NCBI RefSeq assembly: GCF_001721645.1
Contig: NZ_CP017141.1
Coordinates: forward strand, 2,852,001 to 2,916,000
Origin: Pedobacter steynii
GTDB taxonomy: Bacteria > Bacteroidota > Bacteroidia > Sphingobacteriales > Sphingobacteriaceae
Direction: 5' to 3'
DNA: 64,000 nt
Shown here piece by piece: positions 45,071-53,856 of the stretch (position 1 is the first letter of the stretch; each line of letters opens with the position of its first letter). A program made the position numbers and the translations under genes. Below the pieces are notes generated by a model. It did not search any database. It had not been told where the DNA came from and saw only the letters and a list, made by a program, of their open reading frames with translations.

Positions 45071-45416
45071 GACCTATTTTGGGGATGAAAATGATCAGTC
45101 CGATGATCACCGAAGTAATCGCCGCAACCAACACTGCTCCAGCAGCAGCATCTTTAATGATCTTTGCCTGTGGGTGAATACCAGGGGAAACCAGATCTAC
45201 CAGTACTTCTATTGCCGTATTGAACAATTCTGAAAGCAATACGATTCCCGAAGAAACGATAATCCAGAGCCACTCAGCCTTGGATAAGTGAAAATACCAT
45301 CCTGCAAGACCAACAATAATCAGTGCCGCCAGATGAAACCTGAAGTTAAACTGGCTTTTAAAGGCATAAGCAATCCCCGAAAATGCATAACCGAAACTTT
45401 TTATAAACTTAGCCAT
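45060..45416 (-). CDS. diacylglycerol/undecaprenol kinase family protein (DgkA)
   Basis: A 118-residue inner-membrane kinase of the DgkA family with three membrane segments. The conserved helix ELFNTAIEVLVDLVSP and the HPQAKIIKDAAAGAVLVAAI segment contain the active-site Glu, Asp and Lys. In Gram-positive bacteria such enzymes phosphorylate undecaprenol, in E. coli diacylglycerol. The substrate here cannot be decided. It overlaps recO. Confidence 0.92.
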   Translation of the reverse strand: MAKFIKSFGYAFSGIAYAFKSQFNFRFHLAALIIVGLAGWYFHLSKAEWLWIIVSSGIVLLSELFNTAIEVLVDLVSPGIHPQAKIIKDAAAGAVLVAAITSVIIGLIIFIPKIGHAA

Positions 45417-45561
45417 ACCACGCTGCTTAAATTAGGGTTTGTCCTGATGCAAAGTACGTCATGCTTTACAACATATCCAATTTTTAAATTCGGCTGCTCA
45501 ATTTGATGCGCTGTTAACAATACCTTAACGGCGAGTTAAGGCTCAGGTATCCTTAAGATGA

Positions 45562-45569
45562 TACTTTTG
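45562..45569 (+). promoter_or_regulatory. -7 promoter element of the alkaline phosphatase gene
   Basis: TACTTTTG matches TAnnTTTG and ends 15 bases before the ATG at 45585. It lies inside the longer open frame that starts at 45558, so the downstream ATG must be the true start. Confidence 0.5.
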
Positions 45570-45584
45570 CTCAAAACACACAGA

Positions 45585-46988
45585 ATGAATAGAAGATCAT
45601 TATTAAAGGGAGGATTGCTGGCCGGACTGGGTTTGCCATTTATATCCGCGAACGAGGTATGGGCAAGACCAGGTGCGTTAAAGAAAAAGGCAAAAAACAT
45701 CATTATGCTGGTGAGTGACGGGATGAGTCAGGGAACACTGAATATGGCCGATCTTTATGCACAGCGTGCTTTTGGTAAATCCAGCACCTGGATGCAATTG
45801 TACCGTGATGCTAAAGTAACCCGCGGTTTAATGGATACGGCATCTGCCAGCTCTATGGTCACCGATTCTGCTGCGGCAAGTTCCTCCTGGGGAGGAGGGA
45901 TGCGGGTCAATAATGGCTCGCTGAACGTAGGCCCTAATGGTGAGAAACCACAACCTATACTTCAGAAATTTAAAGAATCGGGTAAAAAAGTAGGCTGTGT
46001 AACCACTGTCCCGATCACCCACGCTACCCCTGCGGGGTTTTGTGTAAACATCAATAGCCGTAATGGAATGGAAGAGATTGCAGAAATGTACCTTAACCTG
46101 AAGTTTGACGTCATGATGGGTGGTGGTGCTGATTATTTCGGACCAAAAAGAAAAGATGGAAATTTACTTCCTAAATATTTAACCCAGGGCTTTAAAGTGG
46201 TAGAAAATAAATCAGAAATGATGGCTTATACCGGTGCTAATCCGGTCTTAGGAATTTTTGCACCAGATGGACTACCTTATGAAATAGACCGTAAAAATAC
46301 ACCTCAGTTACTTAAAGATGTACCTTCTCTGGCAGAAATGACCACTAAAGCCATCTCTTTAATGAAAGACCATAAAGATGGTTTTGTATTACAGGTTGAA
46401 GGTGGAAGGGTAGATTGGGCAGCACATGGAAATGATATCGGCGGACTGATATTCGATCAGCTTGCCTTTGATGAAGCGGTTGCCATTGCGATGGACTTTG
46501 CTGAAAAAAACGGAGAGACCCTGGTGATCATCACTACTGATCATGCCAATGCCAATCCGGGTCTATTCTCTGGCAGCAAGGCGGATAAAAATTTTGATAG
46601 CATTCAGTTATTTAAACATAGCAATCAGTGGGTGCTGAACCAATTGAACCGGACTTCAAGCCCTGCTCAGGTAATTGAGCTGATCAATGCCGGTCAGGGT
46701 ATGCTGATTACGGATGTTGAAGCCAAAGACCTCCTGATTCATTTCTCAGATATTCAGGAAGGACAATTGTATAATGATGCAAAATTGCCGTTCTATGAAA
46801 TGGCAAAGATGCAGTTTAAGCATACTTCTGTAGGATGGGCAGGAATGGACCATGCTGCGGATTTTGTAGAGATCGCGATGTTCGGTCCTGGTAGTGAGCA
46901 ACTAAAACCGCTCATCAAAAATACAGCACTTCATAACATGATGTTACAGGCCGCAGAAGTAGCCGAACATTTTTTAGTGAAGGCCTGA
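45585..46988 (+). CDS. alkaline phosphatase, Tat-exported
   Basis: A 467-residue periplasmic metallo-phosphomonoesterase of the PhoA family. The N-terminus MNRRSLLKGGLLAGLG is a twin-arginine signal. The nucleophile is Ser95 in MVTDSAAAS, and metal ligands are in IMLVSDGMS (Asp about 41), GGRVDWAAHGND and ITTDHANANPG. The ATG at 45585 is preferred because a promoter element overlaps the upstream start. The C-terminal HTSVGWAGMDHAADFV supplies the last His ligand. Expression under phosphate limitation is plausible, but I see no Pho box. Confidence 0.92.
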   Translation: MNRRSLLKGGLLAGLGLPFISANEVWARPGALKKKAKNIIMLVSDGMSQGTLNMADLYAQRAFGKSSTWMQLYRDAKVTRGLMDTASASSMVTDSAAASSSWGGGMRVNNGSLNVGPNGEKPQPILQKFKESGKKVGCVTTVPITHATPAGFCVNINSRNGMEEIAEMYLNLKFDVMMGGGADYFGPKRKDGNLLPKYLTQGFKVVENKSEMMAYTGANPVLGIFAPDGLPYEIDRKNTPQLLKDVPSLAEMTTKAISLMKDHKDGFVLQVEGGRVDWAAHGNDIGGLIFDQLAFDEAVAIAMDFAEKNGETLVIITTDHANANPGLFSGSKADKNFDSIQLFKHSNQWVLNQLNRTSSPAQVIELINAGQGMLITDVEAKDLLIHFSDIQEGQLYNDAKLPFYEMAKMQFKHTSVGWAGMDHAADFVEIAMFGPGSEQLKPLIKNTALHNMMLQAAEVAEHFLVKA

Positions 46989-47000
46989 AATTAAAATAAC

Positions 47001-47033
47001 ATTACCTTTGGCGATTATTTAGCCGAAGGTAAT
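47001..47033 (+). promoter_or_regulatory. promoter element and inverted repeat at the rlmF start
   Basis: TACCTTTG (47003-47010) matches TAnnTTTG. The same bases form the left arm of a 12-base inverted repeat, ATTACCTTTGGC against GCCGAAGGTAAT (47022-47033, one mismatch), whose right arm runs into the ATG at 47032. Confidence 0.4.
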
Positions 47034-47973
47034 GTCTATAGAAAAACAAGTCTTACACCCAAGAAACAAGCATCGTTCCAGGTATAATTTTCCGGAACTC
47101 ATCAAAAGTATTCCGGAGTTACGTCCTTTTGTTGCGGTTAATGCCTATGGCGATGAGTCGATAGATTTTTCAGATCCTGTTGCGGTGAAGCTGCTGAACA
47201 GGGCATTACTGAAGCATTTCTACCAGATCGACTATTGGGATATTCCTGAAGGATACCTTTGTCCGCCGATTCCGGGAAGGGCAGATTATATCCATTATCT
47301 GGCCGATTTGCTTGCTTCGGTAAATGGAGGCGTGATCCCCACCGGGAAAAACATTAAAGGCCTGGACATTGGTCTGGGTGCAAACTGCATTTATCCGATC
47401 ATCGGACACCAGGAGTATGGATGGACCTTTGCCGGATCTGATGTGGATACCTATGCCATAAAGTCTGCAAAGAACATCGCATCCATCAATCCATCATTAG
47501 CTGCTGCGGTATTTCCAAGATTACAGAGCCATAAAAACCATATTTTTAAAGGAGTCATAAAACCAGGGGAAACCTTTGATTTTACCTTATGTAATCCACC
47601 TTTCCATGCTTCGGCAGAAGAAGCACAGGCAGGAAGTCAGCGTAAACTGAGAAACCTGGGCAAGCAAAAGGGAAAGGGTACTGTCCTTAACTTTGGAGGC
47701 CAGCAGGCAGAGCTCTGGTGTGAGGGGGGAGAAGTTGGTTTTATCCGTAAAATGATCGAAGAGAGCGCAACTTTAGGAAAGCAATGTTTTTGGTTTACGA
47801 CCCTGGTTTCAAAAAGCATGAATGTCCCTTTTATTTACGGTTCATTAGAAAGACAGCGCCCAATCGAAATCCGTACGATAGAGATGGCCCAGGGTCAGAA
47901 AATCAGCCGTTTTGTGGCCTGGACTTTTCTCACACCAGAAGAACAAAACAACTGGAGAAAAAACAGGTGGTAA
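47032..47973 (+). CDS. rlmF: 23S rRNA (adenine1618-N6)-methyltransferase
   Basis: A 313-residue SAM-dependent enzyme (RlmF/YbiN) that methylates A1618 of 23S rRNA. The SAM-binding motif [16 protein letters not shown] is near 109-124 and the catalytic NPPF motif reads [12 protein letters not shown] near 189-200. The N-terminal [13 protein letters not shown] is a family signature. Length is typical. It has its own promoter and converges with a reverse gene 20 bases after its stop. Confidence 0.95.
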   Translation: MSIEKQVLHPRNKHRSRYNFPELIKSIPELRPFVAVNAYGDESIDFSDPVAVKLLNRALLKHFYQIDYWDIPEGYLCPPIPGRADYIHYLADLLASVNGGVIPTGKNIKGLDIGLGANCIYPIIGHQEYGWTFAGSDVDTYAIKSAKNIASINPSLAAAVFPRLQSHKNHIFKGVIKPGETFDFTLCNPPFHASAEEAQAGSQRKLRNLGKQKGKGTVLNFGGQQAELWCEGGEVGFIRKMIEESATLGKQCFWFTTLVSKSMNVPFIYGSLERQRPIEIRTIEMAQGQKISRFVAWTFLTPEEQNNWRKNRW

Positions 47974-47992
47974 CCCTGTTTAAGAACGAGAA

Positions 47993-48298
47993 TTAAAAAA
48001 TAAGTACGGTAGCTTTTTTGTTTTTGAAAGTGCCAATCAGCTCGTCTGTTTCTATATGTTTGAACAGTAAGGAATCACTTTCTTTAAAACGTCTTTTGAG
48101 CATGTAGTAAAGGTGCAGACATTTGACCCAGTTCAGGGCCGTTGCTTTATCTTTCCAGATATCTGGATATAAATATATCTCCTTTTCTTCCAGACGGATC
48201 AGATTCTTCTCTTCCAGTTCTTTTACATTAGCAATGATCTTAGCGGTCTGAGCAGCCAGGTTTGCCGTATTTTGGACTTTCTTCTTTGCGTAGATCAT
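47993..48298 (-). CDS. unknown small protein downstream of DUF2130 gene
   Basis: A 101-residue, mostly helical basic protein (NVKELEEKNLIRLEEKEIYL, LHLYYMLKRRFKESDSLLF) without membrane segments or a signal peptide. I recognise no family. It starts 5 bases after the DUF2130 gene ends and is probably the last gene of the regulator-DUF2130 transcript. Confidence 0.6.
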   Translation of the reverse strand: MIYAKKKVQNTANLAAQTAKIIANVKELEEKNLIRLEEKEIYLYPDIWKDKATALNWVKCLHLYYMLKRRFKESDSLLFKHIETDELIGTFKNKKATVLIF

Positions 48299-48303
48299 CG
48301 GTG

Positions 48304-49599
48304 TTATTCTAATAATAGTGCATCGTCATCATCGTCTTCATCATCAGTAAGGCTGAGTTGAATGGTATCTGTTCCAGCAATTCCTTCTATAGAGCCACGG
48401 ATATGCGCTGCGTTTAACATCACCTTTTCCAATTGTTTTTCACGGGCTTTCCAAAGTTTCTCCATGGCATCCCTTTCTTTTTGAATGGAAAGTCTCATGC
48501 TCATGAAGCCTTCTCTGATGGCTTTCCACTGTTCAGAAAACTCATTACTGGTTAGGTAGTCGTACAACATATGCATTTTGTCGCCACGGTTTTCCTGTGA
48601 TTTTACCGCACCAAATAATTTGACAATGCCATCGCGAAGGATATAGGATACCGCCTTTACTTCATCAAAAGAACAAATCCATACCCCATCTTTTTCCCCG
48701 AAACAATCCATGCCCTTAGGGTAAGCCTGTGTAACAATTACTGCAACATCAACCCCTATACTGCGCATGTCTTTTTTCAGTTTCTCAATCCATTCCATAG
48801 AGAAATCTTTGGTACGCTTGCTTTCATAAATGATCTTGCCACATTCCTGTCCAAATTGATTTCTGACGTGGTGCACGCAATCGGCTCCCCTTACCCCTTT
48901 ACCAACCTCAGTAATCAAGTCAAAGGGGAAGGCATTGCGTAAAAGTTCTTCTAAGATCAGTTCCTGAACTTCGCCCTGCAACTGCATGGAACCTTGCTCG
49001 GCTTTGCGCTTCATTTCTTCGGCCAGTTTTTTCTGATCGTCGAGTTGCTTTTCGAGCTCTTTTACCCGAAGCTGATGCTCTGTATCTTTAAGGTTATTTT
49101 TTTCTGTTTCCTGTTTTCTGATCTGCTCCACCATTTCTGCCCGTTGCTCCTGAAGTTTGCGTTGAAGCTGGATTTCCATTTCTTCTTCCTTTTCCTTCAT
49201 TGCTTTTTCCTTCATCAGGAAATCAAGCTCTTTGGCACGGGCGAGTTTCAATTTCTCTTCACTCTCTTTATTGGCATTGTCCATCATTTGAAGTTTATTC
49301 TCAAAATCACTGGCAATGCTTTTTCTTAGATTCTCTTCCAGCGCAGTTTGCAGGATTTTCTTTTCTTCTGCAAGTTTTTGCTCGAATGCCTGAGCCTGAA
49401 GCTTGTGCTGTTGCTCAAAGGCCTGTTCCTGTTGTTTTTGCTGCTGGCTGATCTCATTCAGCTTTTTATTGTATTCTTCGTCCTTTTGCTTGGTAAAAGT
49501 GACCATCTTTTCTCTGAGGTCTTTTTTATATTCCTCAGCCATTACCTCTTCTATTGGAAAAGTGTGTGCGCAATTAGGGCATTTTATTTCTGTTGACAT
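48304..49599 (-). CDS. DUF2130 protein with nuclease-like core
   Basis: A 431-residue cytoplasmic protein. It opens with a half zinc ribbon (KCPNCAHTFP), then a coiled coil of about 180 residues very rich in Glu, Lys and Gln (about 25-205). The C-terminal half is the DUF2130 domain; Asp240 in GADC and Glu259-Ser-Lys261 in IIYESKR match the D-x(n)-ExK arrangement of PD-(D/E)XK nucleases. The C-terminus is a run of aspartates (DDEDDDDD). Function is unknown. It lies 15 bases after the DtxR-type regulator. Confidence 0.85.
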   Translation of the reverse strand: MSTEIKCPNCAHTFPIEEVMAEEYKKDLREKMVTFTKQKDEEYNKKLNEISQQQKQQEQAFEQQHKLQAQAFEQKLAEEKKILQTALEENLRKSIASDFENKLQMMDNANKESEEKLKLARAKELDFLMKEKAMKEKEEEMEIQLQRKLQEQRAEMVEQIRKQETEKNNLKDTEHQLRVKELEKQLDDQKKLAEEMKRKAEQGSMQLQGEVQELILEELLRNAFPFDLITEVGKGVRGADCVHHVRNQFGQECGKIIYESKRTKDFSMEWIEKLKKDMRSIGVDVAVIVTQAYPKGMDCFGEKDGVWICSFDEVKAVSYILRDGIVKLFGAVKSQENRGDKMHMLYDYLTSNEFSEQWKAIREGFMSMRLSIQKERDAMEKLWKAREKQLEKVMLNAAHIRGSIEGIAGTDTIQLSLTDDEDDDDDALLLE

Positions 49600-49614
49600 A
49601 TCTTCAATTTACTA

Positions 49615-50277
49615 CTATCTCTTTACAAACAAACTTTCTGCAAACTTCATCGATACATTTCTTGGCTCCTCATCCGCGATTTGTATACTTAAAGAGCCAT
49701 CAAAATCGATACGTTCCAGCACTTTGATCGCTGTACCAATCGTGATAGAAAGCTTTTCCAGGTATTGAAGAAATACCGTTGAAGTATCTTTCACCGCAAC
49801 AACTCTACAGGATTCATCCGCTTTCAGCGCTGAAAGTAATACCTTATCGATGGTTGGAATCTCTCCGTTTGCCTTAGGAATCGGATCGCCATGGGGATCA
49901 AACTCAGGGAAATTTAAAAATTCTTCCAGCTTATTCACCAGCTTGGCCGACTGGATATGCTCCAGCTGCTCTGCCACCTCATGAACCTCATCCCAACTGA
50001 AATCCAGCTTTTCGTATAGAAAAGTTTCCCAGAGCCGGTGTTTCCTTAAAATGGCAATTCCACTTTGTTTTCCGGTTTCAGTAAGCAGTATTTTACCATA
50101 TTTCTTATAGGTAACCAATTCTTTTTCTTTCAGCTTTTTCAACATGTCTGTTGCTGTAGCAGGCTTCACACCCAAGTAGGCGGCCATTTCATTGGTGCCT
50201 GCCTCAGGTTTATCCTCATTCTGAAAGCTCAGTTTCAATAAAGCCTTTAAATAGTTTTCTTCCGTGTAAGATAGCAT
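49615..50277 (-). CDS. DtxR/MntR-type metal-dependent regulator
   Basis: A 220-residue regulator with the three parts of the family: winged helix (about 1-70, TENYLKALLKLS-like start, MAAYLGVKPATATDMLKKLKE), metal-binding dimerisation domain (about 71-140, LRKHRLWETFLYEKLDFSWDEVHEVAEQLEH) and a C-terminal FeoA/SH3-like domain (about 155-220). It represses genes when Mn or Fe is bound. The ATG at 50277 is chosen; an earlier in-frame start lies inside the promoter. A DtxR-like operator lies 38 bases upstream, and the divergent gene is a TonB receptor. Confidence 0.92.
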   Translation of the reverse strand: MLSYTEENYLKALLKLSFQNEDKPEAGTNEMAAYLGVKPATATDMLKKLKEKELVTYKKYGKILLTETGKQSGIAILRKHRLWETFLYEKLDFSWDEVHEVAEQLEHIQSAKLVNKLEEFLNFPEFDPHGDPIPKANGEIPTIDKVLLSALKADESCRVVAVKDTSTVFLQYLEKLSITIGTAIKVLERIDFDGSLSIQIADEEPRNVSMKFAESLFVKR

Positions 50278-50281
50278 GCTG

Positions 50282-50289
50282 CAAATATA
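50282..50289 (-). promoter_or_regulatory. candidate -7 element of the DtxR-type regulator
   Basis: The reverse strand reads TATATTTG, 4 bases before the ATG at 50277. The transcript would be leaderless or nearly so. Confidence 0.4.
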
Positions 50290-50311
50290 AAACAATAAAT
50301 GTCAAATTATA

Positions 50312-50343
50312 TTTGTTAGACTAACCTAACTTTTATAGTTTTG
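50312..50343 (+). promoter_or_regulatory. TonB receptor promoter with embedded DtxR-like operator
   Basis: TTTG (50312-50315) and TAGTTTTG (50336-50343) are separated by 20 bases, close to the sigma-A consensus. Between them lies GTTAGACTAACCTAAC (50315-50330); on the reverse strand TTAGGTTAGTCTAAC matches the DtxR/IdeR operator TTAGGTTAGSCTAACCTAA over most of its length. A bound repressor would cover both elements. Confidence 0.7.
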
Positions 50344-50391
50344 TGATCTAATTATAGAAGTTAGGGAATTTAAAAAAAACAAAACATACTA

Positions 50392-52671
50392 ATGAAAGCC
50401 ATCTCGATTCGAGCCACCACCACGATCTTATTTATATTTTTTGCAATATCCGCCTGGGCACAAACAGGGATTATTGAAGGAAAGGTTATTTCTGAGGGTA
50501 GCCCGCTTCCTCAGGTGAATATCAGTCTCCAGGGAACCAGCTCTATCATCATGACCGATAGTGCAGGTAGGTATAAACTCCCGGCAATTGCTGCGGGAAC
50601 CTATAAAGTGCAGGCCAGCGCTGTGGGTTTCAGAAAAATGAGCAAGACCATTGTCCTGAAAAAGGGAGAACAACTAAAACTGGACTTCGACCTGAGTAAT
50701 TTTCAGAATGATCTGAATGAAGTGGTCGTAACGGGAACTTTAAAAGAAGTGAACCGCCTGGAAAGTCCGGTACCGGTAGAAGTATATACGCCGGCTTTCT
50801 TCAAAAAAAATCCAACTCCCAGCATCTTTGAAGCTTTGCAAAATGTAAATGGAGTAAGACCACAGTTGAATTGTAATATCTGTAATACAGGGGATATTCA
50901 TATCAATGGATTGGAGGGGCCTTATACCATGATTCTGATTGATGGAATGCCTATTGTGAGCAGCTTATCCACTGTGTATGGCCTTTCAGGTATTCCAAAT
51001 TCCCTGGTAGAGCAAATTGAAGTGGTGAAAGGGCCGGCATCTTCTCTTTATGGAAGTGAAGCGGTTGGGGGCTTGATTAATATCATTACTAAAAAACCTC
51101 AAAATGCACCTTTATTTTCTGCGGATGTTTTCGGAACAACTTATCAGGAATTCAATGCAGATCTGGGTCTGAAAACCAAAGTAGGATCTGCAACTGCATT
51201 AACAGGGATCAACTACTTTAAATTCGGAAATGTGGTAGACCATAACCACGATAATTTTACTGATGTTACCTTGCAGGATAGGATATCTGTATTTCAGAAA
51301 TGGAATTTCCAACGCAAGGATAATCGCTTGTTTACGGTAGCAGGCCGCTATTTATATGAAGACCGTTGGGGAGGAGAAACCAATTGGAATAAATCTTATC
51401 GCGGTGGAGATCAGGTTTACGGAGAAAGTATTTATACCAAAAGATGGGAGTTTATTGGAAATTATCAGCTTCCTTTAAAGGAAAAAATCTTCTTTGCTTT
51501 TTCTTATAATAACCATGATCAGGATAGCCGATATGGGACCAATTCCTATATCGCCACGCAGAAAGTTGGATTTGGGCAATTCACCTGGGACAAAAAAATA
51601 AAGAATCATGATTTGCTGGTTGGGACTGCGTTACGCTATACTTATTACGACGATAATACTCCGGCTACAGAACTGAATAACCCGGCAAAAAATATCTGGT
51701 TGCCAGGTGTCTTTGTACAGGATGAAATCACAATTGCCCCCCAGCATAAATTTCTCGCAGGCTTCAGATATGATTATAATTCTTTACATGGAAATATCTT
51801 TACACCAAGATTTGCTTATAAATGGAACCTGAATGAGCAGAATATTTTGCGTTTAAATGCGGGTACCGGCTTCAGGGTAGTGAACATATTCACAGAAGAT
51901 CATGCCGCTTTAACAGGCGCCAGAGACGTGGTGATTGCCGATAAGCTAAAACCAGAGAAAACCTATAACGTAAATCTGAATTATTTGAGGAAAATGTACG
52001 CGGCCGACGGCACTTTCTTTGGAATCGAGACTTCTGCATTCTACACGTATTTCAACAATAGAATTATTGGTGATTTTGACACTGATCCTAATAAAATCAT
52101 CTATAATAACCTGGACGGTTATGCGGTGAGCAAAGGATTAACAGCGAATATGGACATTGCCTTTAATAACGGACTGAAGATCGTATTGGGTGCAACTTAT
52201 CAGGATGTGGCTACCTATGAGCATGGAGTTAAAAAACAACAGATCCTGACTGAAAAATTCTCGGGAAACTGGGCGGTGTCCTATAAAATCAGAAAGCTGG
52301 ATCTGGGAATCGATTATACAGGGAATATTTACAGTCCGATGCGTTTGCCGATACTAGGGCCTCTGGATCCGAGAAGGGAATTTTCTCCGGTATGGAGCAT
52401 TCAGAATATTCAGTTTACCTACAGCGGCTTTAACAGGTTTGAGCTCTACGGAGGCATAAAGAATCTGCTCAACTGGACGCCAAACAAAGGAAATCCGTTT
52501 ATCATTGCCGGTGCGAATAACCCCTTCGATAGAGGTTTGGAGTACGAAACTGACGGGAAGGTAAAACCTACAGATAGCAATCCTTATGGTTTAACTTTTG
52601 ACCCTAATTATGTCTTTGGACCAAATCAGAACATGAGGGGATTTTTTGGCATCAGGTATACCATAAAATAA
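50392..52671 (+). CDS. TonB-dependent receptor, metal-regulated
   Basis: A 759-residue outer-membrane receptor with a signal peptide (about 1-23, ending AWAQ), a CarboxypepD-like domain (about 25-105, GIIEGKVISEGSPLPQVNIS) and a plug domain (about 115-230) ending in VEVVKGPASSLYGSEAVGGL. The plug carries a cysteine pair, Cys161 and Cys164 in NCNICNTG, common in one Bacteroidota subgroup of siderophore-type receptors. The barrel ends in FFGIRYTIK. The operator in its promoter suggests iron or manganese uptake. The next gene follows after 24 bases. Confidence 0.9.
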   Translation: MKAISIRATTTILFIFFAISAWAQTGIIEGKVISEGSPLPQVNISLQGTSSIIMTDSAGRYKLPAIAAGTYKVQASAVGFRKMSKTIVLKKGEQLKLDFDLSNFQNDLNEVVVTGTLKEVNRLESPVPVEVYTPAFFKKNPTPSIFEALQNVNGVRPQLNCNICNTGDIHINGLEGPYTMILIDGMPIVSSLSTVYGLSGIPNSLVEQIEVVKGPASSLYGSEAVGGLINIITKKPQNAPLFSADVFGTTYQEFNADLGLKTKVGSATALTGINYFKFGNVVDHNHDNFTDVTLQDRISVFQKWNFQRKDNRLFTVAGRYLYEDRWGGETNWNKSYRGGDQVYGESIYTKRWEFIGNYQLPLKEKIFFAFSYNNHDQDSRYGTNSYIATQKVGFGQFTWDKKIKNHDLLVGTALRYTYYDDNTPATELNNPAKNIWLPGVFVQDEITIAPQHKFLAGFRYDYNSLHGNIFTPRFAYKWNLNEQNILRLNAGTGFRVVNIFTEDHAALTGARDVVIADKLKPEKTYNVNLNYLRKMYAADGTFFGIETSAFYTYFNNRIIGDFDTDPNKIIYNNLDGYAVSKGLTANMDIAFNNGLKIVLGATYQDVATYEHGVKKQQILTEKFSGNWAVSYKIRKLDLGIDYTGNIYSPMRLPILGPLDPRREFSPVWSIQNIQFTYSGFNRFELYGGIKNLLNWTPNKGNPFIIAGANNPFDRGLEYETDGKVKPTDSNPYGLTFDPNYVFGPNQNMRGFFGIRYTIK

Positions 52672-52695
52672 ACATGAATAGCTTAACTTTATGGC

Positions 52696-53838
52696 ATGAT
52701 CTACCAGTCGACCTATCAGGCAGCATGGGTTATTGCCCCAAAAGTTGAAGCTATTTTTGCAGCGCATCTTTCTGCGGCAAGAGAAAGCGGCGAAGATGAT
52801 CTTGCACCATTGCCTACAGCAAACGTAGTTGAAGCCATCATTGATGCTACATTTTGGGCAAGTCTGCGTAAAGAAGAAGGACATTCTCCAAAGATATCTC
52901 TGGCTTATTTACCCCCTCAGCAGGCAGGCAATCCTTTACTTTTTAAGCACCGCCTACCTTTAAGTCCGGGGATTCTTACTAAAATCGCCCCGGGTGTTGA
53001 AAGAGCAGGTATCCATTTGGGAGTATGGCTGGAAGATGATGAGTTGTTTATCTGGGGAACTACAGTAAGTATACCCAATTTCTGCTTTGTACTGGATGTT
53101 TCTGAACCTGCTTTATTGGTGATCAAACACCGCAGGATTTATGGATTTGGAAAGTTTACCAATATTGCAGTATTGAAAGGTGATCAGGTAAAAATGGTGG
53201 ACGAAAACAGTACCAATATGGCGGATTGTCCGCCGATGTTGCTTTCTCTGCTGGACCTGACTGCTCCTTCTTACTGGAATGATTCGGTCAATGTAATGAT
53301 TCAACTGGCTGTTTCTATGCGTAGTCATGGAAGGGGAGGAACATTGCTTGTCGTACCGGCAGATACAAACAACTGGCTTCAGTCTATTATTAAGCCCATT
53401 CAATATTATATCCAACCGGCATTTACCGGCTTATCGAAACTTCTTCAGCAAGACCGGAAAGAAGCCAGTCAGATTTTCTGGCAAACGGCACTGAAGCGGG
53501 AAGTAGAGCACCTTGCCGGGCTGACTGCAGTTGATGGCGCCACAGTGATCAGCAGTGATTATGAACTGCTGTCTTTCGGAGCCAAAATCGGTCGGGCAAA
53601 AGGAAAAGAAAATATTGATGAGCTCTCTTTCTCTGAACCCATAAAAGGAGGAGATGCCATTGTAGTTCACCCGACTAAAGTTGGTGGAACAAGGCACCTT
53701 TCCGCAGCCCAGTTTGTCCATGACCAAAGAGATGCGACTGCTTTAGTGGCTTCTCAGGATGGACATTTTACAATTTATACCTGGTCTGAAAGTCAGGGAA
53801 GGGTACAGGCACATCGTATTGATACCTTACTGTTATAA
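52696..53838 (+). CDS. DisA_N-like protein with N-terminal DACNV-type sensor domain
   Basis: A 380-residue cytoplasmic protein. The N-terminal half (about 10-150) resembles the DACNV sensor domain found before diadenylate cyclase domains. The C-terminal half (about 180-370) has the DisA_N framework: GGTLLVVPA at 214-222, the nucleotide-binding DGA at 280-282 in AVDGATVIS, and RHL at 333-335 where active cyclases have RHR (GGTRHLSAAQFV). It may make, bind or sense c-di-AMP or a related nucleotide, or be inactive. It is 24 bases after the metal-regulated receptor and may share its transcript. Confidence 0.65.
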   Translation: MIYQSTYQAAWVIAPKVEAIFAAHLSAARESGEDDLAPLPTANVVEAIIDATFWASLRKEEGHSPKISLAYLPPQQAGNPLLFKHRLPLSPGILTKIAPGVERAGIHLGVWLEDDELFIWGTTVSIPNFCFVLDVSEPALLVIKHRRIYGFGKFTNIAVLKGDQVKMVDENSTNMADCPPMLLSLLDLTAPSYWNDSVNVMIQLAVSMRSHGRGGTLLVVPADTNNWLQSIIKPIQYYIQPAFTGLSKLLQQDRKEASQIFWQTALKREVEHLAGLTAVDGATVISSDYELLSFGAKIGRAKGKENIDELSFSEPIKGGDAIVVHPTKVGGTRHLSAAQFVHDQRDATALVASQDGHFTIYTWSESQGRVQAHRIDTLLL

Positions 53839-53856
53839 TCATAAAACCGTTGCGCA

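Noticed and set aside
45558..45584. Upstream start for the alkaline phosphatase gene
   Set aside because: It would place the start within the TACTTTTG promoter element and add residues before the twin-arginine signal.
47001..47033. Terminator of the alkaline phosphatase gene
   Set aside because: The right arm is not followed by T and runs into the rlmF start codon.
49403..49768. A 121-codon forward frame over the start of DUF2130 and the end of the DtxR-type gene
   Set aside because: The cysteine- and phenylalanine-rich translation mirrors the Glu/Lys/Gln-rich coiled coil on the other strand; no start signal or family match.
52696..53838. Standard diadenylate cyclase call
   Set aside because: RHR is replaced by RHL and the family match is by eye, so I report a DisA_N-like protein only.
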